From: Streptomyces sp. HB132
Lineage (GTDB): Bacteria > Actinomycetota > Actinomycetes > Streptomycetales > Streptomycetaceae
DNA length: 64,000 nt
NCBI RefSeq assembly: GCF_016909575.1
Contig: NZ_JAFBGA010000006.1
Span: 248,001 to 312,000 of the forward strand
Direction of reading: 5' to 3'
Each line of letters opens with the position of its first letter. Positions within the stretch are counted from its first letter, which is position 1. Below the pieces are notes generated by a model that saw only the letters and a list, made by a program, of their open reading frames with translations, was not told where the DNA came from and did no database searches. The position numbers and the translations under genes are program-made. Shown one piece after another: positions 55,901-62,498 of the stretch.

Positions 55901-58900
55901 GTGGGTGTCGAGGTGGCCGAGCAGCGCGGCGGCCTGTCCGGCGAGTGCTGCGGGCGACTTCGCCGTGAGCAGCCACGGGACGGCGGCTCCCGGGGCGTCG
56001 GCCCCCGGTGCCGCGGCGGGATCCGGGGCGGCCGGGGCCTGTTCGAGGATGACGTGGGCGTTGGTGCCGCTGATCCCGAAGGAGGAGACCCCGGCGCGGC
56101 GGGGCCGGCCGGCCTCGGGCCAGGGCCGTTCCTCGGTCAGCAGGCGCACCTGCCCCGCCTCCCAGTCGACCTTGCCTGACGGCTCGTCGACGTGCAGGGT
56201 CCTGGGCAGGGCGCCGTGGCGCATCGCCATGACCATCTTGATCACACCGGCGACGCCGGCCGCGGCCTGGGTGTGGCCGATGTTGGACTTCACCGAGCCC
56301 AGCCACAGCGGTGTGTCCTCGGGCCGGTCCTGCCCGTAGGTGGCGAGCAGGGCCTGTGCCTCGATCGGATCGCCGAGGGTCGTACCGGTGCCGTGGGCCT
56401 CGACCACGTCGACGTCGGCGGTGGTGAGGCGGGCGTTCTCCAGGGCCTGGAGGATGACGCGTTCCTGGGAGGGGCCGTTGGGTGCGGTCAGGCCGTTGGA
56501 GGCACCGTCCTGGTTGACGGCGGTCCCGCGGACGACGGCGAGGACCGGGTGGCCGTTGCGGCGGGCGTCCGAGAGGCGTTCCACCACCAGGACGCCGACA
56601 CCCTCGCCCCACACGGTGCCGGAGGCCGCGTCGGCGAACGCACGGGTGCGGGCGTCGGGGGCGAGGGCTCCTTGTCGGCTGAACTCGATGAAGGTCTCCG
56701 GGGTGGCCATGACGGCGACGCCGCCGACCAGGGCGAGGGAGGACTCCCCCTGGCGCAGCGACTGCCCGGCCAGGTGCAGCGCGACCAGCGAGGAGGAGCA
56801 GGCGGTGTCGACCGACAGCGAGGGGCCCTCCAGGCCGAGGGTGTAGGCGACCCGGCCGGAGATGATGCTGCCGGAGCCGAAGCTGCCGAAGTAGTCGTGG
56901 TACTGCACGCCCGCGAACACACCGGTCGGGCTGCCCTTGAGGGAGTGCGGGTCGATGCCCGCGTGCTCCAGCGCCTCCCAGGAGGCCTCCAGCAGCAGCC
57001 GCTGCTGCGGGTCGGTGACGAGCGCCTCCTTGGGGCTGATACCGAAGAACGCGGCGTCGAACTCTCCCGCGTCGTGCAGGAACCCTCCCTCGCCGACGTA
57101 GGAGGTGTCGGGGCGCTGCCGGGTGGCGTCGACGACGCGGTCGACGTCCCATCCGCGGTTGGCCGGGAACGGGGCGATGGCGTCGGTGCCGTCGGCGACC
57201 AGCCGCCACAGGTCCTGCGGCGTGCGGACGTCGCCCGGGTAGCGGCAGGCCATGCCGACGATCGCCAGCGGCTCGTCGGCGCGGACATGCCCGGTGCGCC
57301 TGGTGCGGCGTACGGCGCCGGAGGCTCCGGCGACCAGGGTGCCGAGGTGGGTGGCGAGCGCCTCGGGCGAGGGGTGGTCGAAGACGAGGGTGGCGGGCAG
57401 CCGCTGCCCCGTCTCGGCGGACAGGGAGTTGCGCAGTTCGATCGCGGCGAGCGAGTCGAAGCCGAGGTCCTTGAAGGCCCGGTCGGTCTCCACCGTGTCC
57501 GGTCCGGCGTGTCCGAGTACGGCGGCCACGTGGGCGCGGACGGTGTGCAGCAGGGACTCGGCCCGCTCCGCCTCACCGAGGGAGGCCATGCGTTCGGCGA
57601 AACCGGACCCGGTGTCCCCGGTGGCGGCCTCCCGGCGCACCGGGCGCCCGGCCAGGGCACGCAGGACGGGGGCGAGTTCGCCGCCCTGGGCGCGCAGCGC
57701 GGACAGGTTCAGCCGTACGGGGGCCACCGCGGGGCGGCCGGTGCCCAGGGCCCGGTCGAACAGGGCGGTGCCCTCGTCGGCGGACAGCGGGATCATGCCG
57801 CCGCGGGACATGCGGGCGAGGTCGGCCTCGTCCAGCGCGCCGGTCATGCCACCGGTCGGGGCCCAGGGGCCCCAGGCCAGGGAGAGGGCGGGCATGCCGT
57901 TCGCGCCGCGGTGGGCGGCGAGCGCGTCGAGGCAGGCGTTGGCGGCGGCGTAGTTGCCCTGTCCGGGGGCGCCGACGGTGCCGGCGACGGAGGAGAACAG
58001 CACGAACGCCGCCAGGTCGTGATCGCGGGTCAGTTCGTGCAGGTGGAGGGCGGCGAGGGCCTTGGGTGCGAGGACGGCGTCGAGGCGCTCGGGCGTCAGG
58101 GAGGCCACCACGCCGTCGTCGAGGACACCCGCGGCGTGGACGACAGCGGTGAGCCGACGGGCCTGTCCGAGGCCGTCGAGCAGGGCGGACAGGGCGTCGC
58201 GGTCGCCGACGTCGCAGGCGTGCACGGAGGCGCTCGCGCCGAGCCCGGCGAGTTCGGCGACCAGGTCGTCGGCCCGTCCGCCGCGGCTGACCAGGGCGAG
58301 GTGGCGTACGCCGTGGGCGGTGACCAGGTGCCGGGCGAGCACGGGTCCGAGTCCGCCGGTCGCGCCGGTCAGCAGCACGGTGCCCTCGGGGTCGAGGGCC
58401 GGATCCGCCGCGCCTTCGAGCGGCTCGGCGCGCACCAGCCGGGCCGCACGGGCGGCGCCGGAGCGGACGGCGACCTGCGGTTCGCCGGTGGCGAGGACCG
58501 CGGGCAGCAGGATGGCGGGGTCGGCGCCGGGTTCGAGGTCGAGCAGGACGCACCGGCCGGGGTTCTCCGACTGCGCGGAGCGCGCGAGGCCCCACACCGC
58601 GGCGCCGGCCAGGTCGGGAACGTCCTCACCGGCGGTGGAGACGCTGCCCCGGGTGACGAGGACCAGCGGCAGGGCGTCGTCGTCCTGGAGGGCGGCGAGC
58701 GCGGTGTGCAGCGCGGCGCGTACCGTCCCGGCGTCCGAGCCGGACGGGATCTCCAGCAGGCGGTGGTCGGCTGCGGGGGCGTCGGGGTCGAGCGGCAGCG
58801 GCTGCCAGTCGAGCGCGAACAGGGCGTCGGCTGCGGTGTCCTGCTCGCCGCGCAGCCGCGTCAGCGGGCGGGAGGCCAGGGAGTCGACGGTGGCGACGGG

Positions 58901-61900
58901 TGCGCCGGTGGCGTCGGCCAGGTCCACGGCGAAGGTGTGGTCGCCGGCGGGGGTCATGCGGGCCCGCAGGACCGAGGCGCCCACGGCGTGCAGGGTGACG
59001 CCCGCGAACATGAAGGGCAGCCGGGCCGTGTCGTCACCGGAGCCGTCGCCGAGCAGGGCGAGGGAGTGCAGGGCGGCGTCGAAGGCCGCGGGGTGGAGAC
59101 CGAAGCGGGGGGCGTCCGCCGCCGGGCGCTCCGGAAGGCGCACCTCGGCGTAGACGGTGTCGCCGTCGCGCCAGGCGGCGGTCAGGGCGCGGAAGGCGGG
59201 CCCGTAGTCCAGGCCGGCGGCCGCGTGCCGCTCGTACAGGCCGGTGAGGTCGAGCTCCTCGGCGTCCTGCGGCGGCCAGACGTCCAGCCGGGTGCCGGGG
59301 GGCGGGGTGCCGTCGGCGAGCAGACCGGAGGCGTGCAGGGTCCAGGGTTCGTCGGCGGCCGGGTTCTCGGCACGGGCGTAGATCTGGACCGTGCGGGCCC
59401 CGGCCGGGTCGGGGGTGCCCACGGCGACCTGTACGCGGACGCCGTCCGCGGGCGGCAGCACCAGAGGTATCTCCAGGGCCAGTTCCTCCAGCCGGCCGCA
59501 GCCGACCTGGTCGCCGGCGCGGACCGCGAGTTCCACCATCGCGGTGCCGGGGACGACGACGGAACCGCCGACGACGTGGTCGGCGAGCCAGGGGTGGGTC
59601 CGCACCGACAGCCGGCCGGTCAGGACGGCGCCGTCGGAGTCGGCGAGCACGGTGGCGGCACCGAGCAGCGGGTGGTCGGCGGAGTCCAGTCCCACCGAGC
59701 CGACGTCGCCGGCCGGGGCGGCCGTCTCGGGCCAGAACCGCTCGCGCTGGAAGGCGGTGGTGGGCAGGTCGACGGTACGGGCCCCGGTGAACAGCTCCTC
59801 CCAGCGCGGTCCTGCGCCACCGGTGTGCAGCTGGGCCAGGGCGGTGAGCAGGGTCTCGGTCTCGTCCCGGCCGCGACGGGTGGCGGCGGCCAGGACGGTG
59901 TCGCCCCCGGTTTCGTCGTCGGCGGTGGCCAGGCACTCGCGGGCCATGGCGGTCAGTACCGCGTCGGGGCCGATCTCCAGGAACCGGGTGACGCCCTCGG
60001 CGGCGAGGGTGCGGATCCCGTCGTGGAAGCGGACGGCCTCGCGCACGTGCCGTACCCAGTAGTCGGGGGTGCCGATGTCCTGGGTGGCGAGCCGGCCGGT
60101 GACGTTGGAGACCAGGGGGACGGTCGCCCGGTGGAAGGTCAGGGACGACACCACCGACCGGAACCCGTCCAGCATCGGTTCCATCAGCGGCGAGTGGAAG
60201 GCGTGCGACACCTTCAGCCGGCGGCTCTTCTCGAAGTGCGCGGCGACCGCCTCGGCCTCGTCGGCGTCGCCGGAGATCACGACGGAGTCCGGCCCGTTGA
60301 CGGCGGCGAGGCCGACCCGGGCGGTGAGCAGGGGGCGTACGGCCTCCTCGGTGGCGCGCAGGGCGATCATGGCGCCGCCCTCGGGGAGTGCCTGCATGAG
60401 CCGGCCGCGCGCGACGACCAGCGTGACGGCGTCCGCCAGGTCCAGTACGCCCGCGACGTGGGCGGCGGCGATCTCGCCGATGGAGTGGCCGGCGAGGTGG
60501 TCGGGGGTGAGGCCCCAGGATTCCACCAGCCGGTACAGGGCGACCTCGAAGGCGAACAGGGCGATCTGGGTGCGGGCCGTGCGGTTCAGCGGCTCGGGGT
60601 CGTCGCCGAGGACCAGCTCGCGCAGTTCGCCGTCGCCGGACAGCTCACAGATCTCGTCGAACGCGCGGGCGAAGACCGGGAAGTGGGCGTGCAGTTCGCG
60701 GCCCATGCCGGGCCGCTGGGAGCCCTGGCCGGTGAACAGGAAGGCGGTCTGGCCCTTGCGGACGCGGCCGAGCGCGGTGGCACGGCCGCCCTCCGCGACG
60801 CGGGTCACGGCGTCGAGCAGCGTCTCCCGGTCGGCGCCGAGGACCACGGCACGGTAGGGGTGGGCGGTGCGGGTGACGGCCAGCGAGTGCGCCACGTCCA
60901 CGGGGTGGGCCTCTGTGACCGCTGCGGCCAGGAGGGCGGCCTGCTCGCGCAGCGCTCCTTCGCTGCGGCCGGAGAGCGCCCACGGCACCAGCGGCGGCGC
61001 GGTGCGCGGCGCGGGTTCCGCGGCGGCTTCCTCGGCCGGTTCTTCGGCCGGGGCCTCTTCCAGGATGGTGTGGGCGTTGGTTCCGCTGGCACCGAAGGAG
61101 GAGACCGCGGCCCGGCGTGGGCGTCCGGGGTCGGTCCAGGGGCGGTTGGCGGTGAGCAGGCGGACGTTGCCCTGGCTCCAGTCGACGTTGCCGGACGGCT
61201 CCTCGGCATGCAGGCTCCGCGGCAGCACGCCGTGCCGCATCGCCATGACGACCTTGATGATTCCGGCGACGCCGGCCGCGGCCTGGGTGTGGCCGATGTT
61301 GGACTTCACCGAGCCCAGCCACAGCGGTGCGTCCTCGGGCCGGTCCTGCCCGTAGGTGGCGAGCAGGGCCTGTGCCTCGATCGGGTCGCCGAGCGTGGTG
61401 CCGGTGCCGTGCGCCTCCACCAGGTCGACGTCGGCCGGGGTGAGCTGCGCACCGGCCAGCGCGGCGCGCAAGACCCGCTGCTGGGAGGGGCCGTTGGGTG
61501 CGGTCAGGCCGTTGGAGGCGCCGTCCTGGTTGACGGCGGAGCCCCGGATGACGGCGAGGACCTCGTGGCCGTTGCGGCGGGCGTCGCTCAGACGCTCCAG
61601 CAGGAGCATGCCCGCGCCCTCGCCCCAGCCGGTGCCGTCGGCCGAGTCGGCGAAGGACTTGCAGCGGCCGTCCGGGGCGAGGCCGCGCTGGCGGCTGAAG
61701 GCGACGAACGAGTTGGGGGTGGACATGACCGTGGCGCCACCCGCCAGGGCGAGGGTGCACTCCTTGCCGCGCAGGGCCTGTACGGCGAGGTGGACCGCCA
61801 CGAGCGCCGACGAGCAGGCGGTGTCGATGGTGACGGCCGGGCCCTCGAGCCCGAGGGTGTAGGAGATCCGGCCGGAGATCACGGCGGCCAGGGCGCCGGT

Positions 61901-62431
61901 GCCGAGCGCAGCCTCGGAGTCCTGCGGCATCCGCGCCAGCAGGTCCCGGTAGTCCTGACCGTTGGTCCCGGCGAACACCCCGACCCTGGCGCCGTGCACC
62001 GAGTCGGGAGCGATACGGGCGCGTTCCAGCGCCTCCCACGACACCTCCAGCAGCAGACGCTGCTGGGGGTCCATCGTGACGGCCTCCCGCGGGCTGATGC
62101 CGAAGAAGTCCGGCTCGAACCCCGCGGCGTCGCGCAGGAAGCCGCCGCGCGTGGAGTACGTCTTCCCCGTGGCGTCCGGGTCCGGGTCGTACAGTGCGTC
62201 GACGTCCCAGCCGCGGTCCCCGGGGAAGTCCCCGATGGCGTCGGTGCCCTCGTGGACCAGCTGCCAGAACTCCTCGGGGGTGGTGACCCCTCCGGGGAAG
62301 CGGCAGCTCATTCCGACGATGGCGATGGGTTCCCGGTCCTGGGTCTCCACCTCGCGCAGCCGCTGACGGGTCTGGTGCAGATCGGCGGAGACCCGCTTGA
62401 GGTAGGAGAGCAGCTTTTCGTCGTTGGTCAT
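46955..62431 (-). CDS. Type I polyketide synthase, three modules KS-AT-DH-KR-ACP
   Basis: 5158 residues from ATG with AGGAG upstream. An N-terminal docking helix (NDEKLLSYLKRVSADLHQTR) is followed by three full modules. Module A: KS Cys206, AT Ser650 GHSIG with HAFH 743 (malonyl), DH His952/Asp1118, KR Tyr1494, ACP Ser1660. Module B: KS Cys1878, AT Ser2324 GHSQG with YASH 2425 (methylmalonyl), DH His2628/Asp2791, KR Tyr3179, ACP Ser3346. Module C: KS Cys3563, AT Ser4010 GHSVG with HAFH 4103 (malonyl), DH His4300/Asp4458, KR Tyr4875, ACP Ser5037. KRs lack the A-type Trp and A carries LDD, so B-type. The C-terminus (IDAMDAESLMSLAL) is a docking tail for the TE protein. Predicts three conjugated alkenes. 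Confidence 0.97.
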   Translation of the reverse strand: MTNDEKLLSYLKRVSADLHQTRQRLREVETQDREPIAIVGMSCRFPGGVTTPEEFWQLVHEGTDAIGDFPGDRGWDVDALYDPDPDATGKTYSTRGGFLRDAAGFEPDFFGISPREAVTMDPQQRLLLEVSWEALERARIAPDSVHGARVGVFAGTNGQDYRDLLARMPQDSEAALGTGALAAVISGRISYTLGLEGPAVTIDTACSSALVAVHLAVQALRGKECTLALAGGATVMSTPNSFVAFSRQRGLAPDGRCKSFADSADGTGWGEGAGMLLLERLSDARRNGHEVLAVIRGSAVNQDGASNGLTAPNGPSQQRVLRAALAGAQLTPADVDLVEAHGTGTTLGDPIEAQALLATYGQDRPEDAPLWLGSVKSNIGHTQAAAGVAGIIKVVMAMRHGVLPRSLHAEEPSGNVDWSQGNVRLLTANRPWTDPGRPRRAAVSSFGASGTNAHTILEEAPAEEPAEEAAAEPAPRTAPPLVPWALSGRSEGALREQAALLAAAVTEAHPVDVAHSLAVTRTAHPYRAVVLGADRETLLDAVTRVAEGGRATALGRVRKGQTAFLFTGQGSQRPGMGRELHAHFPVFARAFDEICELSGDGELRELVLGDDPEPLNRTARTQIALFAFEVALYRLVESWGLTPDHLAGHSIGEIAAAHVAGVLDLADAVTLVVARGRLMQALPEGGAMIALRATEEAVRPLLTARVGLAAVNGPDSVVISGDADEAEAVAAHFEKSRRLKVSHAFHSPLMEPMLDGFRSVVSSLTFHRATVPLVSNVTGRLATQDIGTPDYWVRHVREAVRFHDGIRTLAAEGVTRFLEIGPDAVLTAMARECLATADDETGGDTVLAAATRRGRDETETLLTALAQLHTGGAGPRWEELFTGARTVDLPTTAFQRERFWPETAAPAGDVGSVGLDSADHPLLGAATVLADSDGAVLTGRLSVRTHPWLADHVVGGSVVVPGTAMVELAVRAGDQVGCGRLEELALEIPLVLPPADGVRVQVAVGTPDPAGARTVQIYARAENPAADEPWTLHASGLLADGTPPPGTRLDVWPPQDAEELDLTGLYERHAAAGLDYGPAFRALTAAWRDGDTVYAEVRLPERPAADAPRFGLHPAAFDAALHSLALLGDGSGDDTARLPFMFAGVTLHAVGASVLRARMTPAGDHTFAVDLADATGAPVATVDSLASRPLTRLRGEQDTAADALFALDWQPLPLDPDAPAADHRLLEIPSGSDAGTVRAALHTALAALQDDDALPLVLVTRGSVSTAGEDVPDLAGAAVWGLARSAQSENPGRCVLLDLEPGADPAILLPAVLATGEPQVAVRSGAARAARLVRAEPLEGAADPALDPEGTVLLTGATGGLGPVLARHLVTAHGVRHLALVSRGGRADDLVAELAGLGASASVHACDVGDRDALSALLDGLGQARRLTAVVHAAGVLDDGVVASLTPERLDAVLAPKALAALHLHELTRDHDLAAFVLFSSVAGTVGAPGQGNYAAANACLDALAAHRGANGMPALSLAWGPWAPTGGMTGALDEADLARMSRGGMIPLSADEGTALFDRALGTGRPAVAPVRLNLSALRAQGGELAPVLRALAGRPVRREAATGDTGSGFAERMASLGEAERAESLLHTVRAHVAAVLGHAGPDTVETDRAFKDLGFDSLAAIELRNSLSAETGQRLPATLVFDHPSPEALATHLGTLVAGASGAVRRTRRTGHVRADEPLAIVGMACRYPGDVRTPQDLWRLVADGTDAIAPFPANRGWDVDRVVDATRQRPDTSYVGEGGFLHDAGEFDAAFFGISPKEALVTDPQQRLLLEASWEALEHAGIDPHSLKGSPTGVFAGVQYHDYFGSFGSGSIISGRVAYTLGLEGPSLSVDTACSSSLVALHLAGQSLRQGESSLALVGGVAVMATPETFIEFSRQGALAPDARTRAFADAASGTVWGEGVGVLVVERLSDARRNGHPVLAVVRGTAVNQDGASNGLTAPNGPSQERVILQALENARLTTADVDVVEAHGTGTTLGDPIEAQALLATYGQDRPEDTPLWLGSVKSNIGHTQAAAGVAGVIKMVMAMRHGALPRTLHVDEPSGKVDWEAGQVRLLTEERPWPEAGRPRRAGVSSFGISGTNAHVILEQAPAAPDPAAAPGADAPGAAVPWLLTAKSPAALAGQAAALLGHLDTHPELDPRDVGWSLATGRAHFAHRAAVTGTDPAGLRGALAALADGGTARNLAEGTATGRARPVFVFPGQGSQWSGMATELLAESTVFAARMAECAAALEPWTDWDFAAELRGGLDRVDVVQPLLWAVMVSLAHTWSGYGVTPAAVIGHSQGEIAAACAVGALSLADGARVVALRSRAIAELLSGSGGMMSVGEGADAVRDRLTAWNGRLSVAAVNGTASTVVSGDSDALDELLRQLRADKVRAKRLPVDYASHSAHVESLRERLAEDLAGIEPRSTDVPFYSTVTGAPIDTAELGAEYWYTNLRGTVLFEQAVRGAVAGGHTLFVESSPHPVLTVGIQETDDAVAAVGSLRRDEGGRNRLLVGLGEAFTHGAGVDWAAVAEGRRGRRVPLPTYAFQREWYWLDSTTTGADVTSAGLAATDHSLLGAAMARAGSEEAVLTGRLSAGTHPWLDDHRVGDRLLFPGTGHLELALRAGDQVGYGDLAELTLHVPLVLPDHGAVQLQAVVGPPDGGTRPLTLWSRPESTDENLPWTRHADGLLAPTGTLPAVVEPLTSWPPRDAEPVPLDGLYDELAALGLGYGPLFQGLRAAWRTDDAVYAEVATDAPVDGFGLHPALSDAALHTVGLTDAAGDRALLPFAWTGVRLHATGATALRVKVRTTGEGTVALTLADPAGAPVATVDSLTLRPLRTDVVDAAARSARSARSGALHRVDWVPAAAPAGTAGTPWEGEVLRAPAGVGAAETRAAVATVLDGLRDRLADEAGGDSTLVVITGTDPAGAAVGGLVRSAQSENPGRIVLVESDTDPGPDRLAEAVGGGEPHLALRDGTWYVPRLARVPGPDAGATAPDTGAATGEAGTGLGAGTVLLTGATGALGGIIARHLAGHHGVRHLLLLSRRGADPALVTELAELGAEVSSVACDVADREALAGLLAALPADRPLTAVIHAAGVLADGVLASLTPERVDTVFRPKVDAAWNLHELTADLGLSAFVLFSSSAATLGSPGQGNYAAANAYLDALAAHRHSLGLPAHSLAWGLWAQASGMTGTLDETDRARIARGGVAPLPTEEGLALFDAALRGTDPVVLPVRLDTAALRGQAEALAPLFRGLVPVRRATAGHAATGGSDSLRDRLAGLLEPEREPFLTELVQSRVATILGYRSAQDVSRTLPFRELGFDSLAAVELRNGLAAATGLRLPATLVFDHPTPAELARYLLGELTGALDRAAPVTAVRAAADEPIAIVGIGCRFPGDISSPEELWRLVAEGRDAVGEFPADRGWDVETLHDPTLDRPGTSYTRHGAFLYDAADFDPAFFGMDEEEALVTDPQQRLLLETSWEALERASIDPATLRGSDTGVFAGVMYHDYFGSFGSGSVVSGRVAYTLGLEGPTLSVDTACSSSLVALHLAAQALRQGDCSLALAGGVTVMATPGTFVEFSRHRGLSGDGRCRPFADAADGTGFGEGAGVLLLERLSDARRNGRTILAVLRGTAVNQDGASNGITAPNGPAQQRVIRRALEAAGVGAADVDVVEAHGTGTTLGDPIEAQALIATYGAEHTAERPLWLGSVKSNLGHTQAAAGVAGVIKMVQAIHHETLPASLGIDTPSRHVEWEGGNVRPLTESLPWPDPGRPRRAGISSFGISGTNAHVIVEAPPAAPPTATTPPAGPAVGAVPWLLSGSTPQALRAQAGRLLDHLAGRPDTDPHRTAGALAHARTALGHRAAVVGHTTEELTAGLRALAEGRTPSVGAAGPATDGKLALLFSGQGSQLPGMGTRLGAVFPAFATAFDEVRTHLDPLLGRPLGDVLDSAGLLERTEYTQPALFAFEVALFRLLESFGVRPDLLAGHSVGEIAAAHVAGVLGLQDACRLVAARGRLMQALPDGGVMIAVRAREDEVTPLLGDGVGLAAVNGPTSVVVSGPAGPARALAARFDRSKELAVSHAFHSALMEPMLEEFREVAESLSYGSLRLPLVSTLTGAPAAADELSTPGYWVRHARDAVRFADAVSALHDAGARHFAEVGPGSALTAAAGDCLPEDTGVVALQRKDRDEAEALVTGLAALHVHGVTVDWTDLLPHRDGSDLPTYAFQRDRYWMTGDLGQPGPAVGHPLLGAAVERADADAALHTGRLSLSAQPWLADHRVGGVPLLPGTAFVEMALAAGARLDCPVVEELTVSAPLVLPEQGSVRLQATAGEPDATGARDFTVYAAADDDPWTTHATGVLRPADPVPFHDLTSWPPAGAEAVDLDDVYDRLAALGAEYGPRFQGLRAAWRLGDEVYAEVAVDTDGAPFGLHPALLDSALHAIGLRAGATERMALPFAWNGVELHAAGATALRVRIAPLDSGAVRIDAADAGGRPVARVASLALREVDPARIAATADGGHQDLFALDWVPVAVPTAPQAGRWAVLGTGHEELAAALGGEVAEVTAVTGLPEAAALAPDTLVVPHTGGQGPDEIRAGARRILAVVQEWLADERFAGTGLVVTTRGATGPDPAAITDPGAAAAWGLIRSAQSEHPDRIVLADLEDTDASRRLLPAAVASGEPQLVLREGTVSAPRLVRAPRRDGRAPADWTGTVLITGGTGALGREVARHLVTEHGATDLVLLSRGGADAPGAGGLREELTALGARVSLVACDASDRAALARVLHDHPVTAVVHTAGVLADAVLTSLTPEQLDTVLRPKLDAAWHLHELTADRPSTAFVLFSSAAGLFGSPGQAAYAAGNAFLDALAAYRGSLGLRAVSLAWGAWAGSGGMADRLADTDARRMASGGVLALDTAAGLDLFDAAVEHGEPVLLPARLDLGTPRDAGRVAPLLRGLVRAPRRTGATASVASAALRRDLAARTPEGRTARLLELVRDEARQVLGTGEFEAELPFKDLGFDSLTAVEFRNRLNEATGLRLSATLVFDHPSPAALTDHLAAELAPPAADGPREEDTLRAALAALPVARLREAGLLDSLLELAGLRPAREQSVNDGSSRPAIDAMDAESLMSLALDDLVGDDDAL
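56247..56377 (-). repeat. 131-bp near-identical repeat in KS of module B
   Basis: Differs at only two positions from 61263-61393 in the KS of module A. It covers the KS segment from QALLATYGQDRPED to SNIGHTQAAAGVAG. Identity at synonymous sites points to recent homogenisation or duplication. Confidence 0.85.
61263..61393 (-). repeat. 131-bp near-identical repeat in KS of module A
   Basis: Partner of the copy at 56247-56377, two mismatches over 131 bases. Confidence 0.85.
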
Positions 62432-62498
62432 CGGGTGTCGCCACTCCTGTGCGAAGAGGTGGGCTGCGGGTGGGCCGTCGTGTCGTGGGAGTGCCGGG

